From Lachnospiraceae bacterium (GTDB lineage Bacteria; Bacillota; Clostridia; Lachnospirales; Lachnospiraceae), in assembly GCA_022483465.1 (NCBI GenBank), contig JAKVNF010000004.1, forward strand, positions 557,713 to 621,712: a stretch of 64,000 nucleotides of DNA. Direction: 5' to 3'. The notes under the pieces were generated by a model. That model saw nothing but the letters and a program-made list of their open reading frames with translations. It ran no database searches and was not told where the DNA came from. Shown piece by piece: positions 52,622-60,724 of this stretch. Position 1 is the first letter of the stretch, and every line of letters begins with the position of its first letter. Position numbers and translations under genes: made by a program.

Positions 52622-52738
52622 TTCGTGACGCAGCACGGCTGCCGGCTGATCCAGGGCTATTACTTCTCGAAGGCCCTGCCGGCACCGGAATTCATGGACT
52701 ACCTGACATCCTTCCAGGGCGTGCAGACAGCAGGATAA
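52622..52738 (+). pseudogene. EAL-domain gene, C-terminal part
   Basis: Thirty-eight codons reading FVTQHGCRLIQGYYFSKALP and ending in FQGVQTAG before TAA. GC..QGYYFSKPLP is the standard end of an EAL domain. Joining 46436 directly to 52622 gives EGVETKEQLTFVTQHGC in frame, with the spacing expected of the family. Confidence 0.88.
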
Positions 52739-53036
52739 ACGACCTCATCCGCCCACACCAAGGGCAGCGCAAAATCGGGGAGGATGTTCTCTTTTTCCGA
52801 TCTTCGCTGCCCTCTTCCATCCCGCGAACTGCCAGGAGGTATGACCTGACGTCGAAGCCAAGTTTTTCACGCGTCGATCCCCAGGTCTTCCCTGGTCGTC
52901 CGCGGCGTTTTTCGTCTTCCTATTATCAGATATCTCCTTGTCCACTGCCTCCTATGTTAGAATGTATTTATTCCAGAGACGGGATCCGAGACTTCAGCTT
53001 TTTCCCGTCTTTTGTTTTCCGGCAAGGAGGGTAGCC
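52739..53036. other. Intergenic region before the DUF5058 operon
   Basis: About 300 nt. A hairpin at 52761-52813 (AGGGCAGCG / CGCTGCCCT with inner AATCGG/CCGAT pairing) could terminate the EAL transcript, although its T run is weak. A TAGAAT at about 52957 might be the -10 box for the next operon, but no good -35 is placed. No gene is seen. Confidence 0.4.
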
Positions 53037-53813
53037 ATGTCTGACTTTCTGACCACTGCAAACAGCGCTCCCATGTATGCAATCGCCCTGCTCATTGTCA
53101 CGGCGGTCCTTTTGCAGTCGCTGGTCTTCCTGATCCGCGCCATCCGACGCGGGAAGGCCATCGGCATGGATCCGGCGCTTCTGAAGAAGACCGTCATCTC
53201 CAGTGCGGCCTTCTCCGTCGTTCCCGCCATCGCGATCCTGATCGGCGTCCTCGCACTGGCGCCCTCTCTCGGTATCCCAGTGCCATGGATCCGGCTCTCC
53301 GTCATCGGGGCGCTGCACTATGAGAGCTCCACCGCCGTGAACCTCGCAAGAGGCCTCGGGCTCGGAGAGCTCCCCTCCTCCCACATCACCGGCGGCGATC
53401 TCGCGAGCATCATGCTCGGCATGACGGTCGGCATTCTCTCCGGCTGCGTCTTCTGCCTGTTCTTCTTCAAGCGCTATCAGGGGAAGATCACCAAGGGCGC
53501 CAAGTCCGATCCGAAGCGGGCGGACATCCTCATGTGCTCCATGTTCCTCGGTATGATCGGCGCGTACCTCGGGGATGCGGTGTCCTATCTCCGGACGGTC
53601 ACGGTCTCCTCCGAGGTGCGCACCCCCAACGTCCTGCCGCTTGTCGCCTTCTTTACGGCGATGGCAGCCAATGCGCTGTTTTCGTTCCTGGTCCAGAAGC
53701 GGAAGATCCGCTGGCTCGAGAACTACGCGCTCTCGTTTTCCATGGTCATCGGCATGGTCTGCGCGGTGCTCGGGCAGTTCCTGTTTCCGAACGCGTCGAC
53801 GTTCCTGAACTGA
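53037..53813 (+). CDS. DUF5058 family membrane protein
   Basis: 258 aa with about seven hydrophobic segments (MYAIALLIVTAVLLQSLVFLI, TVISSAAFSVVPAIAILIGVLAL, ASIMLGMTVGILSGCVFCLFFF and others). The N-terminus MSDFLTTANSAPMYAIAL..AIRRGKAIGMD fits DUF5058. Start at ATG 53037, 6 nt after AAGGAGG; the longer frame is not credible. Co-oriented with a second membrane protein (19 nt gap) and an M20 peptidase. A transport function for peptides or amino acids is plausible but not shown. Confidence 0.75.
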   Translation: MSDFLTTANSAPMYAIALLIVTAVLLQSLVFLIRAIRRGKAIGMDPALLKKTVISSAAFSVVPAIAILIGVLALAPSLGIPVPWIRLSVIGALHYESSTAVNLARGLGLGELPSSHITGGDLASIMLGMTVGILSGCVFCLFFFKRYQGKITKGAKSDPKRADILMCSMFLGMIGAYLGDAVSYLRTVTVSSEVRTPNVLPLVAFFTAMAANALFSFLVQKRKIRWLENYALSFSMVIGMVCAVLGQFLFPNASTFLN

Positions 53814-53832
53814 GCAGGGAGGAAGGATTGAA

Positions 53833-54486
53833 ATGAGCTATGATGCAAAGACCCACCGGGTCGGACGGATCTCCATGGCACTGATGATGGCACTTCTGCT
53901 TCTCTCGCCGTGCCTCGTCTGCCTGGTATTCCAGGAACCCTTCCACTTCACCCCCGGCTACTGGACCGCCCTCGGGGCGATCCTCGTCCAGTTTGTACCC
54001 AGCGGTGTGCTCGAGGTCATCACCTACTCCCCGATGCTGGGGACCGGCGGCACCTACATCGCCTTCATCACCGGGAACCTGGTCAATCTCAAGATTCCCT
54101 GCGCGATGAATGCCCGGGCGATCGCGGGGACCAAGGTCGGAACCGAGGAGAATGAGATCATCTCCACGATTGCGGTGTCCACCTCGGCGATCGTGACGAC
54201 CCTCGTCATTGCCGTCGGCGTCCTGGCGATCACCCCGCTGACGCCGCTCCTCGAGAATCCGGTCCTGACCCCCGCGTTCAAGACGGTGGTGTACGCCCTC
54301 TTCGGCGCCATGGGCTGGACCTATCTGACGAAGTACCCCGTCATTGCCATCGTCCCCTGGGCACTCGGGGCGGTGCTGTTTTTCCTGATCCCGGCCCTGA
54401 CCGGCAGCGTGTCGATCATGGTGGTGGTTCTCGCGGTGATCGCCATGGTATACGGGCAGGTGCTCTACCGCAGAAAGAAGGTATGA
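53833..54486 (+). CDS. Integral membrane protein, partner of DUF5058, function unknown
   Basis: 217 aa, about six helices (ISMALMMALLLLSPCLVCLVF, GYWTALGAILVQFVPSGVLEVITY, TIAVSTSAIVTTLVIAVGVLAI, IVPWALGAVLFFLIPALTG, SIMVVVLAVIAMVYGQVLY). Glycine-rich TYSPMLGTGGTYIAFITGNLVNLKIPCAMNARAI between helices is notable and could form a substrate or pore loop. I do not recognise a characterised family. Its place between DUF5058 and the peptidase, with gaps of 19 and 1 nt, suggests one complex. Confidence 0.7.
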   Translation: MSYDAKTHRVGRISMALMMALLLLSPCLVCLVFQEPFHFTPGYWTALGAILVQFVPSGVLEVITYSPMLGTGGTYIAFITGNLVNLKIPCAMNARAIAGTKVGTEENEIISTIAVSTSAIVTTLVIAVGVLAITPLTPLLENPVLTPAFKTVVYALFGAMGWTYLTKYPVIAIVPWALGAVLFFLIPALTGSVSIMVVVLAVIAMVYGQVLYRRKKV

Positions 54487-54487
54487 A

Positions 54488-55954
54488 ATGCATCCCGGTC
54501 TGATTGTGCTGTGTGTCATTCTTGCCATCCTTGCCGCACTGGTGATCGTTGTCCTGGTGCGGACAGCCAGGGCAAAGTCCCCTGCGCCCAAAAAAAGGCT
54601 TCCCCCGTCGCGGAATAAAGAAGAGCAGGAAGCGCTCGCAAGGGACTTTGCAAGGCTCATCCAGATCCCGACGCCCTCCCACGAAGACGGCAGGACAGAT
54701 GACCTGGAGCCCTTTGCGAGGCTCCAGGCCGAAGTCGATGCGCTCTTTCCGAAGGTGCGGGAAAACCTCGAAAAGGTGACCATCGAGGGCGTCCTGATCT
54801 ATCACTGGAGGGGAAAGCATCCGGAGAAAAAGCCGATCCTCCTCATGGGACATCAGGACGTGGTGCCGGCGGATCCCAAAGGGTGGACGTATCCGCCGTA
54901 TGGCGGCGAGATCCACGACGGCATCCTCTACGGCCGGGGGACCATGGATGACAAGTGCAACATCTTCTGTCAGCTTCGGGCCGTGGAGGATCTGCTCTCG
55001 CAGGGCTTTCTCCCGGATACGGATGTCTGGTTTGCCTACTCCGACAATGAGGAATCCAGCGGCGGAGGCGCCCAGAAGGCCGTGGACTGGTTCCGGGCCC
55101 ACGGCATCACCTCCTTTGCCCTCGCCTGGGATGAGGGGGGCGCGGTCGTGGACAAGGCCATGGCGGGCATGGACCGCCCGTACGCGGTGGTCGGCATCAC
55201 GGAGAAGGGCTATGTGGACCTGAAGATCACGGCAAGGGGCGCCGGCGGCCACTCCTCCACGCCGAAGAGAGACACGACGATGACCCGGCTTGCGGCATTT
55301 GTCACCGACGTCAATGAGCACAATCCCTTTGAGCGGAAATTCACGCCCCATGTCCGGGCGATGTTCACCAACATGGCACCGTCGTTCCCCTTCGGACTCC
55401 GGCTCCTGTTCTCCAACCTGTGGCTCTTTGAGGGACTTCTCACCAAGCTCATGCCCAAGATCAGCTCCCAGGCGGGGGCGCTGCTTGGGACCACCTGTGC
55501 GTTCACGATGGCAAAGGGCTCCGATGCCGCAAACGTCATCCCCTCCGAGGCGTATGTCATCGCAAACCTGCGCCCCGGCTTTACGCAGAACGCCAAGGAG
55601 TCGGTGGCAGCCCTGCAGAAGGTGGCGGACCGCTATCAGCTGGAACTGACGGTCCTAAAGAGCCGCGATGCCTCCCCGGTCACCTCCACCGAGGGAACAG
55701 CCTATCAGTACCTGGTCTCCTGCATCCGGCGCCGCTTCCCGGACTGCGGGGTCTCCCCCTATGTCATGACCGGCTGCACCGACAACCGTCACTACGCGAC
55801 GATGTCCGACCAGTGCCTTCGGTTTTACCCGGTCCGGCTCACGGACCAGCAGCTCTCCTGCATGCACGGCGACAACGAGTGCATCAGCATCGATGCCCTC
55901 TCGGATGCCGCGGACTTCTATGAGGACTTCCTGAAAAACTACGTCGGAGCGTGA
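54488..55954 (+). CDS. M20 family metallopeptidase, N-terminally membrane-anchored
   Basis: Di-zinc carboxypeptidase/dipeptidase-type enzyme. One N-terminal helix (LIVLCVILAILAALVIVVLV, residues about 5-24) would tether it. The catalytic set is present: His and Asp in LLMGHQDVVPAD, bridging Asp in YGRGTMDDK, the Glu pair in YSDNEESSGGG, then the lid domain (ARGAGGHSSTP) and MTGCTDNRHYATMSD. It starts 1 nt after the preceding stop. Whether the enzyme domain faces in or out is unclear; the tail of positive residues after the helix suggests cytoplasmic. Confidence 0.88.
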   Translation: MHPGLIVLCVILAILAALVIVVLVRTARAKSPAPKKRLPPSRNKEEQEALARDFARLIQIPTPSHEDGRTDDLEPFARLQAEVDALFPKVRENLEKVTIEGVLIYHWRGKHPEKKPILLMGHQDVVPADPKGWTYPPYGGEIHDGILYGRGTMDDKCNIFCQLRAVEDLLSQGFLPDTDVWFAYSDNEESSGGGAQKAVDWFRAHGITSFALAWDEGGAVVDKAMAGMDRPYAVVGITEKGYVDLKITARGAGGHSSTPKRDTTMTRLAAFVTDVNEHNPFERKFTPHVRAMFTNMAPSFPFGLRLLFSNLWLFEGLLTKLMPKISSQAGALLGTTCAFTMAKGSDAANVIPSEAYVIANLRPGFTQNAKESVAALQKVADRYQLELTVLKSRDASPVTSTEGTAYQYLVSCIRRRFPDCGVSPYVMTGCTDNRHYATMSDQCLRFYPVRLTDQQLSCMHGDNECISIDALSDAADFYEDFLKNYVGA

Positions 55955-55995
55955 TGCCCAGGCAGCACCCCCGGTCAACATTTCGATTCTCCAAA

Positions 55996-56030
55996 CAGCT
56001 AGTACCGATCATCGGTACTGGCTGTTTTTT
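55996..56030 (+). terminator. Intrinsic terminator of the DUF5058-M20 operon
   Basis: 13-bp stem CAGCTAGTACCGA / TCGGTACTGGCTG (one G-U pair), loop TCA, then TTTTTT. Confidence 0.88.
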
Positions 56031-56059
56031 GTGTTCTCTCCCTGTGCCGCAATTTTATC

Positions 56060-56096
56060 AAGGTACCTTACATTTATCTCCGGCTTCTGCTATATT
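56060..56096 (+). promoter_or_regulatory. Promoter of the ABC exporter operon with an overlapping palindromic operator
   Basis: AAGGTACCTT (56060-56069), then -35 TTACAT (56068-56073), 17 nt, -10 TATATT (56091-56096). The last two bases of the palindrome are the first two of the -35 box. The same 10-bp site overlaps the MarR gene promoter in the same register. Confidence 0.72.
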
Positions 56097-56180
56097 GGTG
56101 TCTGACAGACCAGACTGGAACAGATGACCTCCCGCAGGTCGGTGCCTGCGGGATCGAACAGGGTCAGGAGGGAAACATTC

Positions 56181-57914
56181 ATGCTGCGTTACATGAAGAA
56201 ATACTGGTGGATGGGCGTTGTCGCCGCGATGTTCATGGTTCTGGAGGTCTCCGCCGACCTCTATCAGCCCGGCGTGATGGCCGTCATTGTCGATGACGGC
56301 ATCCTGGGCGGCGCGGGGGGCTCTCCCGACATCGCGCTGATCGAGCGGGAGGGTCTGAAGATGATCCTCGTGGTCGTGCTGGGCGGATTCAGCGGCGTCA
56401 TGTGCGGCCTCTTTGCCAACCTGTGCGGCCAGCATTTCGCTGGCGATGTGCGCAAAGCCAGCTTCCGCAAGATCATGCACTTTTCCTTTTCCCAGACCGA
56501 CACCTATTCCACCGGCTCGCTGATCACCCGGCTGACCAACGACATCACCCAGATCCAGAACTTCGTCATGCAGTTCATGCGCGGCGTCGTCCGCTGTCTC
56601 ATGTACTCGATCGTGGGCAGCTGGTGTCTGCTCTCCCTCGACATCTCCTTCCGCACCGTCGTGTGGATCGCCATCCCGATGATCCTCGTGATCACCGGCC
56701 TCATCATCCTGCGCACCAGCCCGATGTTCTCCGTGCTCCAGGCAAAGCTGGACCACCTGAACAGCGTCATCGAGGAGAACGTCAACGGCATCCGCGTGGT
56801 CCGGGCCTTCGTCCAGGAGGACCGGGAGAAGAAGCGCTTTGAGGACGCCAACCAGAGCCTGGTGGACACGCAGATGAAGGTACTCGTCCTCATCTCCTGG
56901 CTCCGTCCCCTCATGAACATCATCATCAACCTGGCCATCGTGGCGATCCTCTGGATCGGCGCCGGCCGCGCCAGGGCGGGCAGCATGCAGCCCGGCACCA
57001 TCATGGCCGCCGTCACCTACATGTCGCAGATCTTAAACGGCATGATGATGCTGGCGATGATCTTCCAGACCCTCTCCCGCGGCATTGCCTCCTGGAGACG
57101 AGTCAGCGAGGTCTTACAGACTGAGCCGGTGATCCAGGACGGCGAGGAGGCCGAAGAGCCCGCCGAGGTCGGAACCATCTCCTTCCGCGACGTGTCCTTT
57201 GCCTACCCGGGCATCCACACCAAAGTGCTCCACGGCATCAACCTCGACATCCACTCCGGCGAGACCCTGGCGATCGTCGGTGCCACCGGCTGCGGCAAGA
57301 GCACCCTCGCCTCTCTGATCCCCCGCTTCTATGACGCCACGGAGGGGACCGTCCTCGTAGACGGGCGGGATGTCAAATCGTATCCGCTGCAGGAACTTCG
57401 AAACAAGGTCACCGTGGTCCTCCAAAAGAGCGAGCTCTTCAGCACCACCATCCGGGACAACATCGCCATCGGAAAGTCCGGCGCCACCGATGAGGAGATC
57501 CGCGCCGCGGCGGTCACCGCCCAGGCGGACGGCTTCATCATGCAGCAGCCGGGCGGCTACGACACGGCGGTCGCCGAGGGCGGCATGAGCCTCTCCGGCG
57601 GACAGCGCCAGCGGATCGCCATCGCCAGGGCGCTGCTTCGCAAATCGGAGATTCTCATCATGGACGATTCCACCAGCGCCCTCGACCTCGAGACCGAGGC
57701 GGCGCTCAACCGCGCCCTCGCAGAGCGCCCCGGCCAGATGACCCGCATCATCATCGCCCAGAGAATCGCATCGGTCCGCCATGCCGACCGCATCGCCGTG
57801 CTCGACAAGGGCGCGGTGCTCGCCTGCGGCACGCACGATGAGCTCTACGAGTCATGTCCGGTCTACCGGGACATCTGTGATTCGCAGCTTGGACAGGGAG
57901 GTATGACCGCATGA
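56181..57914 (+). CDS. ABC exporter half-transporter, subunit A (heterodimeric multidrug type)
   Basis: 577 aa: six membrane helices (1-320) and an ATPase domain with Walker A GATGCGKSTL, signature LSGGQRQRIAIARAL and Walker B ILIMDDSTSALD. The residue after the Walker B Asp is Asp rather than catalytic Glu, as in the degenerate half of heterodimers such as BmrCD or TM287/288. AGGAGG stands 9 nt before ATG 56181, and its stop overlaps the next start (ATGA), so the two subunits are made together. Regulated by the MarR protein encoded 2 kb downstream (inference from the shared operator). Confidence 0.9.
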   Translation: MLRYMKKYWWMGVVAAMFMVLEVSADLYQPGVMAVIVDDGILGGAGGSPDIALIEREGLKMILVVVLGGFSGVMCGLFANLCGQHFAGDVRKASFRKIMHFSFSQTDTYSTGSLITRLTNDITQIQNFVMQFMRGVVRCLMYSIVGSWCLLSLDISFRTVVWIAIPMILVITGLIILRTSPMFSVLQAKLDHLNSVIEENVNGIRVVRAFVQEDREKKRFEDANQSLVDTQMKVLVLISWLRPLMNIIINLAIVAILWIGAGRARAGSMQPGTIMAAVTYMSQILNGMMMLAMIFQTLSRGIASWRRVSEVLQTEPVIQDGEEAEEPAEVGTISFRDVSFAYPGIHTKVLHGINLDIHSGETLAIVGATGCGKSTLASLIPRFYDATEGTVLVDGRDVKSYPLQELRNKVTVVLQKSELFSTTIRDNIAIGKSGATDEEIRAAAVTAQADGFIMQQPGGYDTAVAEGGMSLSGGQRQRIAIARALLRKSEILIMDDSTSALDLETEAALNRALAERPGQMTRIIIAQRIASVRHADRIAVLDKGAVLACGTHDELYESCPVYRDICDSQLGQGGMTA

Positions 57915-59752
57915 GCACACAAAATTCCACTCCTTCTTCCCGTGTCGCAGCCAGGGGGTTTGGCCGGCGCTTCCCCGGCGAGCGCGGTGCCGTAGAAAAA
58001 CCGGCGGACCGGAAAAAGACCATCGCCCGGCTCGTCCACTACTTCAAGCCGGAGCTCCCCATGGTCTTTGTCCTGATGGTCGTCACGGTGATCGGCGTGG
58101 TCGCCAGCGTCGTCGCTCCGGCCCTGCAGAGCAGCGCCATCGACGCGATTGACGACACGGATTTCGGTGACATCCCGCGGATGCTGATCGCCATGGCTGC
58201 CGCCTATCTGATCTACGGCATCTCCCTGCTCATCCAAGGCTACATCAGCGCCGCCCTCTCCCAGCGCATCATCCGCAAGCTCCGGAACGACCTCTTCTCC
58301 AAGATCGTCGACCTGCCCCTGCGCTACCTGGACAGCCACTCCCACGGGGACATCATGAGCCGTCTGACCAACGACGCCGAGAACATCTCCGACGTCATCT
58401 CCAGCTCCCTGTCCACCCTGTTCTCCGGCATCCTGACTCTCGTCGGGACGCTGGCGTTCATGCTCTACTACAACGTGCCGCTGACCCTGCTCTCCTGCAC
58501 CACCATCATCGCGGTCGTTCTGGTCATCAAGTTCCTCGGCAAGTACATGAGCCGCTACTATGTAAAGCGCCAGATCCTGCTGGGCGAAGTGAACGGCGAT
58601 GTGGAGGAGAAGGTGACCGACTTCCGTACGGTCACGGCCTACAACCAGCAGGAATCGGTGATCGAGAACTTCGAGAAGGAGAGTGACAGCCTCTGCCGGA
58701 CCGGCATCATCGCCGACGTGCTCGGCGGTTCCGTCGGCCCCATCATGAACATGCTCAACAACTGCACCTTCGTCATCGTGGCGGTTTTCGGCGCCTGGTT
58801 TGCGGTGCGGGGCTGGATCACCATCGGCGTCATCTCCGCGTTCATCATCTACGCCAAGCAGTTCTCCCGCCCGATCAACGATCTCTCCCAGCTCTACGGG
58901 CAGATCGAGACCGCTCTGGCGGGCGCCGAGCGCATCTTCACCCTCCTCGACGAAGCCGGGGAGGACAAGAGCGGCACTGTCCGCATGACCGACCCGGAGG
59001 GCGTCATCGAGTTCCGCCATGTGAACTTCTCCTACATCCCCGGTAAGCAGGTGATCCGCGACTTCAACCTGAAGGTGGACAAGGGCAGGAAGATCGCCCT
59101 GGTCGGCTCCACCGGCAGCGGAAAAACCACGATCATCAACCTGCTGATGCGCTTCTACAACATCGACTCGGGCGAGATCACCCTGGACGGCGTCAACATC
59201 CACGACATCAAGTGCACCGACCTTCGGAACGACATCGGCATCGTCCTGCAGGACACGGTGCTCTTCACGGACACCGTGAAGAACAACCTGGAGTACGGCG
59301 CAAGGAGAAAGGACGGCTCCCCTGCGGTGACGCAGGAGGAGCTCGAGCAGGCCGCCCGGATGAGCAACTGCGACACGGTCGTGGCCGCGCTCCCGCAAGG
59401 CTACGACACCGTCCTCACCCAGGCCGGCGCGAGCCTCTCCCAGGGACAGCGCCAGCTCCTCGCCATCGGGCGGGCCTTTCTCTCCGACCCCCGCATCCTG
59501 ATCCTGGACGAGGCCACCTCCAGCGTGGATACCCGAACCGAGAAGAACATCCAGGACGCCATGGTGAACCTGATGAAGAACCGCACCAGCCTCATCATCG
59601 CGCACCGCCTCTCCACCATTCAGGATGCCGACGAGATCGTCGTCATGGACCACGGCCGCATCGTGGAGACCGGAAACCACGAACAGCTCCTGCGGGCCAA
59701 GGGCGCCTACTACCGGCTGTACATGACCCAGTTCGCCGGGAAGGTGACCTGA
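57911..59752 (+). CDS. ABC exporter half-transporter, subunit B (heterodimeric multidrug type)
   Basis: 613 aa with about 40 extra N-terminal residues before the first helix. Walker A GSTGSGKTT, signature LSQGQRQLLAIGRAF (Q in place of the second Gly) and Walker B ILILDEATSSVD with a normal catalytic Glu. Typical of the larger, catalytically competent subunit. Forms the exporter with the protein at 56181-57914; the substrate is unknown, with drugs or lipids most likely. Confidence 0.9.
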   Translation: MSTQNSTPSSRVAARGFGRRFPGERGAVEKPADRKKTIARLVHYFKPELPMVFVLMVVTVIGVVASVVAPALQSSAIDAIDDTDFGDIPRMLIAMAAAYLIYGISLLIQGYISAALSQRIIRKLRNDLFSKIVDLPLRYLDSHSHGDIMSRLTNDAENISDVISSSLSTLFSGILTLVGTLAFMLYYNVPLTLLSCTTIIAVVLVIKFLGKYMSRYYVKRQILLGEVNGDVEEKVTDFRTVTAYNQQESVIENFEKESDSLCRTGIIADVLGGSVGPIMNMLNNCTFVIVAVFGAWFAVRGWITIGVISAFIIYAKQFSRPINDLSQLYGQIETALAGAERIFTLLDEAGEDKSGTVRMTDPEGVIEFRHVNFSYIPGKQVIRDFNLKVDKGRKIALVGSTGSGKTTIINLLMRFYNIDSGEITLDGVNIHDIKCTDLRNDIGIVLQDTVLFTDTVKNNLEYGARRKDGSPAVTQEELEQAARMSNCDTVVAALPQGYDTVLTQAGASLSQGQRQLLAIGRAFLSDPRILILDEATSSVDTRTEKNIQDAMVNLMKNRTSLIIAHRLSTIQDADEIVVMDHGRIVETGNHEQLLRAKGAYYRLYMTQFAGKVT

Positions 59753-59789
59753 GTGGAAAGCGATCGTACTTGACACCAAGCAGACCGAC

Positions 59790-59834
59790 AAAAGGCCGGG
59801 AAGCGGATGGATTCCATCCGTCTCCCGGCCTTCT
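59790..59834. terminator. Bidirectional terminator between the ABC exporter and marR genes
   Basis: AAGGCCGGGA pairs with TCCCGGCCTT, enclosing a second stem CGGATGG/CCATCCG. T-rich tails exist on both strands. Both flanking genes end into it. Confidence 0.85.
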
Positions 59835-59877
59835 TCTGTGCCCGTATTCCTGTTTTCCTGTCCGCGTCGGGGGCGCC

Positions 59878-60411
59878 TCACCCGCTCTCCTTCGGATCCT
59901 TCAGCCACGAGGTGACGAGCTTTGTCATCAGCACCTTCAGCTGCTCCTGTTCCTTTGGTGTGAGCGCCTGGAACAGCTCCTCCGCGTCATCCTTGCGAAG
60001 CTCCGCCGCCCGCTCCCTGCCCTTGTCCGTCAGGACCAGGTCCATGCGCCTTCCGTCCTGGGAAGAGCGCGCCCTGGCGATCAGCTCCTTTTCCTCCATC
60101 TTGCTCAGGATCTCGCTCACCGAGCCCGGCTGGATCCCGAGCCGGCACTGCAGCTCCTTCTGGGACATGCCGCCGGTCTCCGAGAGGATCCGCAGGATCC
60201 GCTCCTGTCCATGGGCCTCATTTCCCCGCGCCCTGTGAAAGAGGTAATGTCCGCTCTGCCGCATCAGCCCGTAGAGCGACTTCTCCGGCGTGCACGCATG
60301 CGGAAAACCGCCATCGTGGGGATGTCCGCACCGGCCGTGGCCGTCATGGCAGTGTCCCTCGTGACCGTGTTCCGGTTCTTCGTGCTGTGATCCGCCGTCT
60401 CTGTAATCCAC
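59878..60411 (-). CDS. MarR family repressor with a His-rich N-terminal extension
   Basis: A winged helix domain (SGHYLFHRARGNEAHGQERILRILSETGGMSQKELQCRLGIQPGSVSEILSKMEEKELIARARSSQDGRRMDLVLTDKGRE) preceded by about 40 residues rich in His, Cys, Asp and Glu (HEEPEHGHEGHCHDGHGRCGHPHDGG) that could bind metal. Start taken at GTG 60411, with GGGAG 8 nt upstream. An ATG at 60471 is in frame, but the best promoter puts the transcript start at about 60467, behind it. It shares an operator with the ABC exporter operon, so it is probably that operon's repressor. Confidence 0.85.
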   Translation of the reverse strand: MDYRDGGSQHEEPEHGHEGHCHDGHGRCGHPHDGGFPHACTPEKSLYGLMRQSGHYLFHRARGNEAHGQERILRILSETGGMSQKELQCRLGIQPGSVSEILSKMEEKELIARARSSQDGRRMDLVLTDKGRERAAELRKDDAEELFQALTPKEQEQLKVLMTKLVTSWLKDPKESG

Positions 60412-60473
60412 CAAAATTCTCCCTTCCGCCAAATCCGCTGGCTCTTCCGCTTGCGTAGGCATCTTACCCATTG

Positions 60474-60510
60474 ATCATACCGCCTGTACGGCAAAATGGC
60501 AAGGTACCTT
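60474..60510 (-). promoter_or_regulatory. Promoter of the marR gene with the shared AAGGTACCTT operator
   Basis: Operator AAGGTACCTT at 60501-60510; minus strand -35 TTGCCA (60502-60497), 17 nt, -10 TATGAT (60479-60474). As in the ABC promoter, the -35 begins with the final TT of the palindrome. Confidence 0.7.
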
Positions 60511-60724
60511 ATCAAATGAAAGCAAGGAAAAGTGCGCCGCGCTCTCCCGGGGCGCCCCAAAGGCCGTCTGCTGCCTGACGATGCCTGCGTTATTAACCAT
60601 TTCACAGCTTTCTCACCGACTGTTCACGGATTCGACGCAGCATTTTAAGGTCTGTTTTAGGTAATCTCCGTACACTTTTCCCCATCCAATCCACCAAAGC
60701 CCCGAAACAGCAAAGGAGGGAACG

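Noticed and set aside
57863-59908. 681-codon open frame on the - strand opposite ABC subunit B
   Set aside because: Antisense shadow; the + strand gene has intact Walker and signature motifs and a coupled start.
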